A DNA stretch of 64,000 nucleotides from Actinokineospora baliensis (GTDB lineage: Bacteria; Actinomycetota; Actinomycetes; Mycobacteriales; Pseudonocardiaceae): assembly GCF_016907695.1 (NCBI RefSeq), contig NZ_JAFBCK010000001.1:434001-498000 (forward strand), read 5' to 3'. The notes under the pieces were generated by a model. That model was not told where the DNA came from, ran no database searches, and saw nothing but the letters and a program-made list of their open reading frames with translations. Each line of letters begins with the position of its first letter. The first letter of the stretch is position 1. Positions 35,783-43,870 of the stretch are shown here, piece by piece. Position numbers and translations under genes: made by a program.

Positions 35783-36169
35783 GTGCCACCAGGACACGGC
35801 GGGCACGGGGGACAGGGCCACGGGGGTGGTCGTGACCAGCGCACGGACCTGCTCGACATCACCCCGGAGGCGGTGCCCGCGCTGCGGTCGGCCTTCGCCG
35901 AGGCCAGGGCGCGGGTAGACCGGCAGCTGGAGCTGGGCGAGACCGGCCTGCGGGTCGAGCCGTGGGCCAAGGACCCGGTGAGCCTGGACGCGGGCGGCTG
36001 GGTGAACCGGCTGACCGTGGACAGCGAGCGGGCCGCGTTGGACGCGCTGCGCGCCTACCGCACCCAGCTCGACACCGCGGTGCACACCCTCGACCGGGTG
36101 GCGGCGCAGTACCAGCTGCTCGAAGAGGACAACACCGCGACCGTGACGCAGCAGGGCACCGGCGGCTGA
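35783..36169 (+). CDS. PE-like helical protein with type VII export signal
   Basis: A 128-residue protein with a His/Gly-rich N-terminus (residues 4-16) followed by two long helices (ALRSAFAEARARVDRQLEL and SERAALDALRAYRTQLDTAVHTLDRV). Right after the second helix comes YQLLE, matching the YxxxD/E type VII secretion signal. Size, hairpin and signal fit a PE-like partner of the PPE-like protein encoded next. GTG 35783 has GGGAGG five bases upstream; GTG 35747 is a possible longer start. TAGAGT at 35724 may be the -10. Confidence 0.62.
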   Translation: MPPGHGGHGGQGHGGGRDQRTDLLDITPEAVPALRSAFAEARARVDRQLELGETGLRVEPWAKDPVSLDAGGWVNRLTVDSERAALDALRAYRTQLDTAVHTLDRVAAQYQLLEEDNTATVTQQGTGG

Positions 36170-36183
36170 GGGGGCGACGAACG

Positions 36184-37512
36184 ATGACCGATCAGTCGAC
36201 TGGGGCGCGGCGCTGGCGCGGGTACAGCCACAAGGAGCTGTACCTGATGCTGCACGACGGTCCCGGACCGCAGGCGTCGGCGGAGCCGTCGCGGCGCTGG
36301 ACCGAGTTGACCGCCACGCTCAACGAGGTCGGCCACGACCTCGCGGCGAAGCTGGACGGGTCGGCAGCGGTGTGGGCCGGACGCGCCGCGGGGGCGGCCA
36401 AGGACCGGTTGACCACGCTGGTGTCGTGGGCGCGGACCGCTTCTGACGAGTCGGCCGCGATGCGCGAGGCCGTGGAGAACCAGGGCGACTACATCGCCAC
36501 CGCGCGCGCCGAGATGCCCGCGCCCGAGGGCGAGCAGCCGATCGCGCCCGACCCGGCGTTGGCGCCCGCGGCGCAGATCGCCGCGGTGCAGAACGACGCC
36601 GAGCCGGTGGAGGCCGCCCGGTCGGCTGGCGCGCAGAAGGCCTTCGAGGTCATGGCCGCCTACGAGCTCAGCACGAAGACGAACCTGGAGCCGCGGCGCG
36701 GTTTCCCGCGCCCGGCGGAGTTGCTCGACCCCAACCAGCGCGACCACCGCTTCCGCGGCGAGGGCATCAGCCAGGGCACCCAGACCTCGTCCACCGGCAC
36801 CGTGTCCACGCCGCAGCCCGGCGCGCAGGAGCAGTACCGGCCGCCGAACTACCACGCCCCGCACGGCCCCGGCGGTCACTCCGAGGGGCGCGGCTGGAGC
36901 AGCGGGCAGGGCATCGGGGTGTCGTCGGCCGCGATCGGCGACGCCCCCGAGGTGGTCCGCAGGCCGGTCGTGGCGCCCGGGATGTTCAGCGGCGCCGCCC
37001 CGATGGCGCCGGAGGGCTCGGTCATCGGGCTCGGCTCGTCGGGCACCAGCGGATCCGACGACGAGCGCTCGAACCGGCGCGGAGTCGGCGGCGGCACCCA
37101 GTCGCGGGTGCTCGGCGCGGGCGGCAACGGCCTCAGCGGGCCGATGTCGGGTACCGCGATCGGCGCGGACGGGTCCACCTCCGGGGCGACCGGGCAGGGC
37201 TTGGCCGCGTCCGGCGCGAACGCCGCGGCGACGCCGATGGCACCGACCGGTGCGGGCGCGGCGGGCGGCGCCCCGATGGGCGGCGGCGACAAGCTGGCCA
37301 TGCGCAGGATCGGCGCGGAGACGCTCGGGTCGAGCCAGTGGTTCGACAACGCCGAATCCACCAACAACAACTCCACCGGTTCGTCGACGTCGTCGAGCCG
37401 CACCCTGGGCGGCCGCAGGCGCGACCTCGCCCGCGAGGACGAGCAGGTCACCGAGTCGGTCACCCTCTACGGCGAGGACCACAACCTCCCGCCCGGCGTG
37501 ATCGGCGGCTGA
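36184..37512 (+). CDS. PPE domain-containing protein
   Basis: 442 residues. The N-terminal 130 residues match actinomycete PPE domains: WRGYSHKELYLMLHDGPGP, then RWTELTATLNEVGHDLAAKL, then the WAG turn (AAVWAGRAAGAAKDRL, the WXG equivalent) and long helices. Residues 190-400 are Gly/Ser/Pro low complexity, and the C-terminus is acidic (REDEQVTESVTLYGEDHNLPPG). It lies 14 bp after the PE-like gene and 4 bp before espG, so one transcript encodes all three. A heterodimer with the PE-like protein and export through an ESX system encoded elsewhere is inferred. Confidence 0.8.
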   Translation: MTDQSTGARRWRGYSHKELYLMLHDGPGPQASAEPSRRWTELTATLNEVGHDLAAKLDGSAAVWAGRAAGAAKDRLTTLVSWARTASDESAAMREAVENQGDYIATARAEMPAPEGEQPIAPDPALAPAAQIAAVQNDAEPVEAARSAGAQKAFEVMAAYELSTKTNLEPRRGFPRPAELLDPNQRDHRFRGEGISQGTQTSSTGTVSTPQPGAQEQYRPPNYHAPHGPGGHSEGRGWSSGQGIGVSSAAIGDAPEVVRRPVVAPGMFSGAAPMAPEGSVIGLGSSGTSGSDDERSNRRGVGGGTQSRVLGAGGNGLSGPMSGTAIGADGSTSGATGQGLAASGANAAATPMAPTGAGAAGGAPMGGGDKLAMRRIGAETLGSSQWFDNAESTNNNSTGSSTSSSRTLGGRRRDLAREDEQVTESVTLYGEDHNLPPGVIGG

Positions 37513-37516
37513 TCCG

Positions 37517-38281
37517 GTGACCGCCGTGACGGTCACGGCGCTGGAGTTCGACGTCCTCACCGCGCACCTCGGTGTCGGCCCGGTCCCGCTGGTGCTCGAG
37601 GTGCCCTCGCCGGGGCGCACCGACACCGAGCGGGCCGACCTGGTCGACCGCGCCTGGTGCGGGCTCGCCGAACGCGGCCTGGGTCGACCGGGGCGGGTCG
37701 ACCCGCTGCTGGCGTCGTTGCTGGCGCTGCTTGACCGACCGGAACGCGAGGTCGACGGTCGCTTGTGGACGGACGGCCCGCTGCGGGTGCTGGCCGCCGC
37801 CCGCGCCGACGCCGCCGTGCTGGCGACGATGACCGACACCGCGATCACCCTGTCCCCCGCCGACGCGGCGGACCTGCCGAGGTACGCGCTGTCGGTGCTG
37901 CCACCGGTCGCCGCCGGTCCCGGTCGGTCGGTGACGGTGCCGACAGCGGACTTCGAGGCGGCCGCGCCCGGTCCGCTGGCGTCGGGGCTGCGGGCGCGCG
38001 GGGTGCGGGAGGACGACGCGAGCGCGCTGGCGGAGATGATCACGCCGTTGCGGGCGCACGGGCAGTTCGGGGCGGCGGTGCGGGACCGGTGGGGGCGGCG
38101 GCGGCGCGCTGATCGGGTGGTGAGTTATTTCGATACGGCGCGGGGGCGGTATGTGCAGACGCGGGTGATCGCGGATTCCGGGGAGGCTTGGACGACGGTT
38201 TCGCCTGCGGATGGGCGGCGGTTGGTGCAGCAGGTGGGGGCGTTGTTCGGCTCGTCGCTTCGCGACAGTGCGGAGTGGTGA
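37517..38281 (+). CDS. EspG family ESX secretion chaperone
   Basis: The 254-residue protein matches the EspG family: the N-terminal strand-rich part VTALEFDVLTAHLG and LVLEVPSPG, the central helices (LLALLDRPEREVDGRLW) and the C-terminal VSYFDTARGRYVQTR and GRRLVQQVGALF. EspG binds the tip of PE/PPE dimers in the cytosol and keeps them soluble before export. The location immediately after the PPE-like gene fits that role. No EccC, EccD or other secretion core gene is present in this window. Confidence 0.85.
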   Translation: MTAVTVTALEFDVLTAHLGVGPVPLVLEVPSPGRTDTERADLVDRAWCGLAERGLGRPGRVDPLLASLLALLDRPEREVDGRLWTDGPLRVLAAARADAAVLATMTDTAITLSPADAADLPRYALSVLPPVAAGPGRSVTVPTADFEAAAPGPLASGLRARGVREDDASALAEMITPLRAHGQFGAAVRDRWGRRRRADRVVSYFDTARGRYVQTRVIADSGEAWTTVSPADGRRLVQQVGALFGSSLRDSAEW

Positions 38282-38326
38282 ACGGCTCGCCTTCGGCATT
38301 GCGACCCGGTCCGTGGTGGTGCGGTG

Positions 38327-38474
38327 TGCTCGATGGGGCGAACTTGTTTTGCGCGGGGCCCCTACGCCAGCCGTGGCAGGACCGCAAAAGCCGGGGCCGA
38401 AAAGCATGGCCCTGCAGCGAGGCAAGGCTACGACTGCCGCCACCCCACGCAAAACAAGTCCGCCCCATCGAGCA
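38327..38474. repeat. 148-bp element with 32-bp near-perfect terminal inverted repeats
   Basis: The left arm (38327-38358, starting TGCTCGATGGGGCG) and the right arm (38443-38474) pair at 30 of 32 positions. The interior of 84 bp has weaker self-pairing. The element fills most of the 281-bp gap between the convergent espG and glpD genes, and I see no coding region there. It could act as a two-way terminator, but the arms are longer and contain an AT-richer core (ACTTGTTTTGCG), as in small mobile inverted-repeat elements. No flanking target duplication is obvious. Confidence 0.8.
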
Positions 38475-38562
38475 TCTGGCACCGGAGGGTCTGAGTGTCC
38501 AGTGGTCGGCAATGCTGTCGGGGTCGGGTGGTTGATTTCGGCGGGCTGGCTCGGGTGGTTGT

Positions 38563-40329
38563 TTAGAGGATTGGTTCTGCCAGGTGGGGGCGGGGTTCGG
38601 GGGCGGTGGAGCGGATGGAATCGGCGGCGGTGTCGTTGGGTTGGGTTTGGGAGGTTCGTTCGGCTTCGACCCTGGCTTGGTAGAGCGCTACTTCCTGGTC
38701 GACCTGGGCTTCGGTCCAGTTGAGGGTGGGGGCCATGAGGAGGGCCACTTGGCGGGCGCAGGCCACGCCGCGGTGGGGGTATTCGATGGAGATTCTGGTG
38801 CGGCGGGTGAGGACGTCTTCTAGGTGGAGGGCGGCTTCGGCTTCGACGGCGTAGGCGACTTCTACTTGGAGGTAGTCGGGGGCGTTGTCGATGGGTTTGA
38901 GGAGTTCGGGGCGGGTGGCGGCGAGGGCGAGGACCTCGTGCAGCAGGGAGCCGTAGCGGTCGAGCAGGTGTCGGACGCGGTAGGGGTGTAGGGACCAGCG
39001 GGTGGCGATCAGGTCCGCTTGGTTGACCAGGGCGTGGTAGCCGTCGGCGCCGAGGAGGGGGACGCGATCGGTGATGGAGGGTTGCAGCCTGCCGGGCAGG
39101 TCTACGGCGGCGGTGTCGACGGCGTCGGCGGCCATGACGCGGTAGGTGGTGTACTTGCCGCCCGCGATGGCGACCAGGCCGGGGGCGACCCTGGCGACGG
39201 CGTGTTCGCGGGAGAGCTTCGAGGTTTCCTCGCTCTCACCGGCCAGCAGCGGCCGCAGGCCCGCGTAGACGCCCTCGATGTCGGCGTGGGTCAGCGGGGT
39301 GGCCAGGACCGAGTTGACGTGCTCGAGCAGGTAGTCGATGTCGTGCCGGGTGGCGGCCGGGTGCGCCAGGTCGAGGTTCCACTCGGTGTCGGTGGTGCCG
39401 ATGATCCAGTGGTTGCGCCACGGGATGACGAACAGCACCGACTTCTCCGTGCGCAGGATCAGCCCGGTCTCGGCGACGACCCGGTCGCGCGGGACCACGA
39501 TGTGCACGCCCTTGCTGGCCCGGACCCGGAACCGGCCGCGGCTGCCGGAGGCGCGCTGCAGTTCGTCGGTCCACACGCCGGTGCAGTTGATGACCACGTC
39601 GGCGCGGACGTCGACCTCGGCGCCGTCCTCGACGTCGCGCACGCGGACGCCGCTGACCCGGTCCGCCTCGCGGTGGAAGCCGATGACCTGGGTCGAGGTG
39701 CGCACGACCGCGCCGTAGTGGGCGGCGGTGCGCGCGACGGTGGCGGTGTGGCGGGCGTCGTCGGCTTGGGCGTCGTAGTAGCGGATCGCGCCGATCAGCG
39801 AGCTGCGCCGCAGGGCGGGGGCCATCCGAAGTGCGCCCGCGCGGGTGAGGTGCCGCTGGCCGGGGACCGAGCGCGCGCCGCCCATGGTGTCGTAGAGCAG
39901 CAGGCCCGCGGCGGTGTACGGGCGTTCCCAGAGCCGGTGGGTGAGCGGGTAGAGGAAGCTGACCGGTTTCACCAGGTGCGGCGCGAGCCGGGTGAGCATC
40001 AGCTCCCGCTCGCGCAGGGCCTCGCGGACCAGGCCGAACTCCAACTGCTCCAGGTAGCGCAGTCCGCCGTGGAACAGCTTGCTGGAACGGCTGGACGTGC
40101 CGGAGGCGAGGTCGCGCGCCTCGACGAGGGCGACCCGCAGGCCCCGGGTGGCCGCGTCCAGCGCGACACCCGCGCCGACGACACCGGCACCGACCACGAC
40201 GACGTCGAACGGCTCCGCGCCCAACCGCCGCCAGGCCAGCGCGCGCTCGGCCTGCCCGAGCCTGCCGCCGGGCGTCCGACTGTCCGAAGTGGATGGTGTG
40301 GTCGGGTCGGTGGGCTTGCCGCTGGCCAT
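38563..40329 (-). CDS. glpD: Glycerol-3-phosphate dehydrogenase (FAD)
   Basis: Membrane-associated flavoenzyme of 588 residues that oxidises glycerol-3-phosphate to dihydroxyacetone phosphate and passes electrons to quinone. The FAD-binding fold VVVGAGVVGAGVALDAATRG is near the N-terminus, with SSRSSKLFHGGLRYLE and VIPWRNHWIIGTTDTEW downstream. The C-terminal DAO_C domain is complete. The ATG has GGGAGG five bases upstream. It is divergent from glpF-glpK, so uptake, phosphorylation and oxidation genes share one 226-bp control region. Confidence 0.95.
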   Translation of the reverse strand: MASGKPTDPTTPSTSDSRTPGGRLGQAERALAWRRLGAEPFDVVVVGAGVVGAGVALDAATRGLRVALVEARDLASGTSSRSSKLFHGGLRYLEQLEFGLVREALRERELMLTRLAPHLVKPVSFLYPLTHRLWERPYTAAGLLLYDTMGGARSVPGQRHLTRAGALRMAPALRRSSLIGAIRYYDAQADDARHTATVARTAAHYGAVVRTSTQVIGFHREADRVSGVRVRDVEDGAEVDVRADVVINCTGVWTDELQRASGSRGRFRVRASKGVHIVVPRDRVVAETGLILRTEKSVLFVIPWRNHWIIGTTDTEWNLDLAHPAATRHDIDYLLEHVNSVLATPLTHADIEGVYAGLRPLLAGESEETSKLSREHAVARVAPGLVAIAGGKYTTYRVMAADAVDTAAVDLPGRLQPSITDRVPLLGADGYHALVNQADLIATRWSLHPYRVRHLLDRYGSLLHEVLALAATRPELLKPIDNAPDYLQVEVAYAVEAEAALHLEDVLTRRTRISIEYPHRGVACARQVALLMAPTLNWTEAQVDQEVALYQARVEAERTSQTQPNDTAADSIRSTAPEPRPHLAEPIL

Positions 40330-40409
40330 GATCGCCTCCCAGCGCGGGCCGAGGGGTCGTGGGACCAGCACCACGCTACCCGCCCCGGCCCGCTCGCGCG
40401 GTCGACCCG

Positions 40410-40438
40410 TGGACAGTCGAGCGAACCGGGGGTAACGT
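40410..40438 (+). promoter_or_regulatory. Promoter of glpF-glpK
   Basis: TGGACA and TAACGT are separated by 17 bases, an ideal housekeeping spacing, about 120 bp before glpF. On the other strand TAGCGT (40378-40373) is a likely -10 for glpD. Confidence 0.55.
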
Positions 40439-40555
40439 CCGATCTCACTCAGGGTGGGCACCGCCGCCGCACGACCCGATCCCCAACCCGATCCCCCGAC
40501 CCCGTCCCCCGACCGGCCGCGCCTACCTCGCCACCGGCAGCGCGAGGGAGTCACC

Positions 40556-41296
40556 ATGAGCTTCTGGCACATCGTCCTGTGGGAACTGCTGGGTACCGCC
40601 GCGCTGATCCTGCTCGGCGCGGGCGTGGTCGCCAACACCGTCCTGCGCGGCTCGCTCGGGCACCGGGGCGGCTGGTTGTTGGTCAACGTCGGCTGGGGTT
40701 TCGCGGTGTTCGTCGGCGCCAGCATCGCCGCGCCGAGCCAGGCGCACCTGAACCCGGCGGTCACGATCGGCCTGCTCAGCGCGGGCAAGCTCGGGTGGGC
40801 CGAGGTCCCCGCCTACCTGCTCGGCCAGTTCGTCGGCGCCTTCATCGGCGCCGTGCTGTGCTGGCTGGTCTACAAGCTGCAGTTCGACGCCCACGACGAG
40901 CCCGAGAACACCCTGGGCGTCTTCGCGACCGCGCCGGTGCACCGGAACCTGCCGTGGAACCTGGTGACCGAGGTGATCGCCACGTTCGTCCTGGTGTTCT
41001 GGATCCTGACCAGCCCGGGTGTGAAGATCAGCACCGGCGGGCTGCCGCAGTTCGGCAACGCGGCGCTGGGCTACGCGGCGGTGGCGTTCGTGGTGATCAG
41101 CATCGGCGCCTCGCTCGGCGGGCCGACCGGCTACGCAATCAACCCCGCCCGCGACCTGGCCCCGCGGCTGGCCTACGCGGTGCTGCCGATCCGCGGCAAG
41201 GGCAGCGCGGACTGGGGCTACGCGTGGGTGCCGGTCGTGGGCCCACTGGTCGGCGCGGTCCTCGCGGGCCTGCTCGCCAGAGTCCTGCCAGCGTGA
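40556..41296 (+). CDS. glpF: Glycerol uptake facilitator (MIP family)
   Basis: The 246-residue channel has six helices and both NPA boxes (HLNPAVTIG; GYAINPARDLAPR). The Asp after the second NPA box (NPARD) marks the glycerol-conducting aquaglyceroporin group. AGGGAG precedes ATG 40556. It is co-transcribed with glpK, 38 bp downstream, and faces glpD across a shared promoter region. Confidence 0.93.
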   Translation: MSFWHIVLWELLGTAALILLGAGVVANTVLRGSLGHRGGWLLVNVGWGFAVFVGASIAAPSQAHLNPAVTIGLLSAGKLGWAEVPAYLLGQFVGAFIGAVLCWLVYKLQFDAHDEPENTLGVFATAPVHRNLPWNLVTEVIATFVLVFWILTSPGVKISTGGLPQFGNAALGYAAVAFVVISIGASLGGPTGYAINPARDLAPRLAYAVLPIRGKGSADWGYAWVPVVGPLVGAVLAGLLARVLPA

Positions 41297-41334
41297 CGCT
41301 CCCGGTGTGAAACCCAGCGTGAAACGGAGTCCCG

Positions 41335-42858
41335 ATGACCGAGTACGTCGCCGCAGTGGACCAGGGCACCACCTCGACCCGCTGCATGGTGTTCAGCCAC
41401 GCGGGTGAGGTGGTGTCGGTCGACCAGCGCGAGCACACCCAGGTGCTGCCGCGCGCGGGCTGGGTGGAGCACGACCCGGCGCAGATCTGGGACAACACCC
41501 GCGCGGTGGTGGCAGGCGCGTTGGCCAAGGCGGACCTGCACACCACCGACATCGCCGCGGTCGGCATCACCAACCAGCGCGAGACCGCCGTGGTGTGGGA
41601 CCGCAAGACCGGCGAACCGGTGTACAACGCCATCGTCTGGCAGGACACCAGGACCGACCGGATCGCCACCGCGCTCGGCGACCTCGGCGGCGGGCAGGAG
41701 CGGTACCGGGCCAAGACCGGGCTGCCGCTGGCGACCTACTTCTCCGGCCCGAAGGTCCGCTGGATCCTGGACAACGTCGACGGGGCGCGGGCCAGGGCCG
41801 AGGCGGGCGACCTGCTCTTCGGGACCATGGACACCTGGCTGCTGTGGAACATGACCGGCGGGGTGGACGGCGGGGTGCACGCCACCGACCCCACCAACGC
41901 CTCCCGCACCCTGCTCATGGATCTGTCCACTCTGGACTGGGACGCCGACATCGCCGAGGAGGTGGGCATTCCGCTGTCGATGCTGCCCAGGATCGCCTCC
42001 TCGTCCGCCGAGCTGGGCCGGGTGCGCGAGCGCGGCGCGCTGGCCGGGGTGCCGATCGCGGGCGTACTCGGCGACCAGCAGGCGGCGACCTTCGGGCAGG
42101 CGTGCCTGTCCCCCGGCGAGGCCAAGAACACCTACGGCACCGGCAACTTCGTGCTGCTCAACACCGGGACGGAACCGGTGATGAGCGAGAACGGCCTGCT
42201 CACCACGGTGTGCTACCGGATCGGCGACCAGGCCCCGGTGTACGCGCTCGAGGGCTCGATCGCGGTCACCGGGTCGCTGGTGCAGTGGATCCGCGACAAC
42301 CTGGGCATGATCGGCTCGGCCGCGGAGATCGAGGAGCACGCCCGCTCGGTCGAGGACAACGGCGGCTGCTACTTCGTGCCCGCGTTCTCCGGCCTGTTCG
42401 CCCCGCACTGGCGCTCCGACGCGCGCGGGGCGATCGTCGGCCTGACCCGGTTCATCACCAAGGGCCACCTGGCGCGCGCGGTGCTGGAGGCGACCGCGTT
42501 CCAGACCAGGGAGGTCATCGAGGCGATGAACGCCGACTCCGGGGTGCCGCTGACCGCGCTCAAGGTGGACGGCGGGATGGTGGGCAACGAGCTGCTGATG
42601 CAGTTCCAGGCCGACCTGCTCGACGTGCCGGTGATCCGGCCGGTGGTGGCCGAGACGACCGCGCTGGGCGCCGCCTACGCCGCGGGGCTCGCGGTCGGCT
42701 ACTGGGGTGGTCTCGACGACGTGCGCGCCAACTGGGCCAAGGACAAGGAGTGGGTCCCGGCGATGGCCGCCGACGAGCGGGAGCGGCTCTACCGGCAGTG
42801 GCACAAGGCGGTGACCCGCACCCTGGACTGGGTGGACGACGACACCGGCACCGAGTGA
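41335..42858 (+). CDS. glpK: Glycerol kinase
   Basis: This 507-residue FGGY kinase makes glycerol-3-phosphate. The N-terminal phosphate loop [14 protein letters not shown], the substrate-site QTKER-region equivalent [12 protein letters not shown], the second ATP motif [13 protein letters not shown] and [15 protein letters not shown] are all intact. Length is typical. CGGAG lies five bases before the ATG. It follows glpF in the glycerol operon. Confidence 0.96.
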   Translation: MTEYVAAVDQGTTSTRCMVFSHAGEVVSVDQREHTQVLPRAGWVEHDPAQIWDNTRAVVAGALAKADLHTTDIAAVGITNQRETAVVWDRKTGEPVYNAIVWQDTRTDRIATALGDLGGGQERYRAKTGLPLATYFSGPKVRWILDNVDGARARAEAGDLLFGTMDTWLLWNMTGGVDGGVHATDPTNASRTLLMDLSTLDWDADIAEEVGIPLSMLPRIASSSAELGRVRERGALAGVPIAGVLGDQQAATFGQACLSPGEAKNTYGTGNFVLLNTGTEPVMSENGLLTTVCYRIGDQAPVYALEGSIAVTGSLVQWIRDNLGMIGSAAEIEEHARSVEDNGGCYFVPAFSGLFAPHWRSDARGAIVGLTRFITKGHLARAVLEATAFQTREVIEAMNADSGVPLTALKVDGGMVGNELLMQFQADLLDVPVIRPVVAETTALGAAYAAGLAVGYWGGLDDVRANWAKDKEWVPAMAADERERLYRQWHKAVTRTLDWVDDDTGTE

Positions 42859-42915
42859 GTCCACAGAGGACCTACGCGGTGCCGCTGCCCCCGAGCCACC
42901 GCGGTACCAGCCTGC

Positions 42916-43344
42916 TCAGACGACCACCGAGGACACCGCGATCAGCAGCAGGATCCAGGTCGCCAGCGCGATGGCGCCGCAGGTGAGCCCCGCGATCGCC
43001 AGACCCTTGTTGTTGGCCTCGCCGCGGTTGGCCTTGGCGATGCCGACCCCGGAGAGCGCGACGCCGATGATGGCCAGGATCAGCCCGACGAACGGCACCC
43101 AGACGAAGATGAGACCGAGCAAGCCGGTGACGAAACCGCCGGTGCCGGGCCCGTTCTGCGGCTGCGGGCCGTACTGGGCGACGACGACCTGCTGCGGCAC
43201 CTGCGCGTACTGCTGCGCGCCGTAGGGCTGCTGCCCCGGGTAGGGCTGCGGCGGCGGGGCGACCGGGAACTGGCCGCTGTTCGGGTCGACGGGGTAACCG
43301 GGCTGCTGCGCGGGCGCCTGACCGTACGGGTCTGGTTGTGACAT
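42916..43344 (-). CDS. DUF4190 domain membrane protein
   Basis: The 142-residue protein has a Pro/Gln/Tyr-rich cytoplasmic tail (residues 1-65, repeated PYGQ and PYPGQQ) and two transmembrane helices with the DUF4190 pattern: GFVTGLLGLIFVWVPFVGLILAIIG, then NRGEANNKGLAIAGLTCG, then the second helix. Such small proteins are frequent in actinobacteria, and function is unknown. It converges on glpK with 57 bp between stops. Confidence 0.82.
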   Translation of the reverse strand: MSQPDPYGQAPAQQPGYPVDPNSGQFPVAPPPQPYPGQQPYGAQQYAQVPQQVVVAQYGPQPQNGPGTGGFVTGLLGLIFVWVPFVGLILAIIGVALSGVGIAKANRGEANNKGLAIAGLTCGAIALATWILLLIAVSSVVV

Positions 43345-43481
43345 GGCTGGGGTGCCTGCCTCTCGATACGAGGGAACTCGCACCGAAGGTCGCCGCTCAT
43401 CGGGGGCCCGTTATCCCGCGTGACCGTTCCGTAACGTGTACGGGCGAAATCCGCCGGTACGCGGAAAACGCGCCTGGGCGC

Positions 43482-43523
43482 GCCGTTCGGGTCACCCCCG
43501 CCTCCAGGGGTGACCCGAACGGC
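43482..43523 (-). terminator. Terminator of the 49-residue zinc-ribbon gene
   Basis: A perfect 17-bp stem (GCCGTTCGGGTCACCCC) with an 8-base loop lies 15 bp after the gene's stop on the minus strand. Confidence 0.75.
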
Positions 43524-43537
43524 GTGGACCCGCCGCG

Positions 43538-43687
43538 TCAGACCCCGGTTCTGTCCGGGGTCCGCGGTGCGAGGAAAACCGCCAGCAGGCGGGGGATCTG
43601 TCCGATCCCGCCGCAGCGCGGGCAGAAGTCCTTGCGGTTGGGGGCGAGTCCTGAGCCCAGGCATTCCGGGCACTCGGTCCGACGCAT
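43538..43687 (-). CDS. Small zinc-ribbon protein with DnaJ-type motifs
   Basis: This gene encodes 49 residues. The product has two CxxC knuckles in the DnaJ central-domain style: CPECLGSG at residues 6-13 and CPRCGGIG at 22-29, together one four-cysteine zinc site. A hydrophobic, proline-containing tail follows. CGGAGG lies six bases before the ATG, and a strong terminator follows, so it is a real single-gene transcript. The role is unknown. Free-standing DnaJ-like zinc ribbons of this size are known in actinobacteria without assigned function. Confidence 0.72.
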   Translation of the reverse strand: MRRTECPECLGSGLAPNRKDFCPRCGGIGQIPRLLAVFLAPRTPDRTGV

Positions 43688-43765
43688 GGCCAGCCTCCGT
43701 ACGTAACGGTTGGGTTCCCCAGGGGTACCGGCTCAGTAGGTCTGTCGAAAGAGCGGTGCCGGGGA

Positions 43766-43838
43766 TTCACTCTTTCTCGTGTAAATCCGGTCACCGAGAA
43801 GGCAGCGAACCGGACCACAATATGCACGAAAGAGTGAA
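43766..43838. repeat. AT-rich inverted repeat between lpdA and the zinc-ribbon gene
   Basis: TTCACTCTTTC(TC)GTG at 43766-43781 pairs with CACGAAAGAGTGAA at 43825-43838, a 14-bp stem with a 2-base bulge. It could terminate lpdA or be an operator for the small gene, whose start is about 80 bp away. Confidence 0.5.
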
Positions 43839-43870
43839 GTTGCGGCGGGAACCCGGGAACTGGGCGAATT

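Noticed and set aside
36055..38043. Minus-strand frame of 662 codons opposite the PPE-like and EspG genes
   Set aside because: No domain was found. The plus-strand PE-like, PPE and EspG families explain the region.
38282..38562. Possible small gene between espG and glpD
   Set aside because: Frames here cross the inverted-repeat arms and lack ribosome-binding sites.
41595..42986. Overlapping plus-strand frame within glpK
   Set aside because: It is a shifted frame of an intact glycerol kinase and has no independent start signal.
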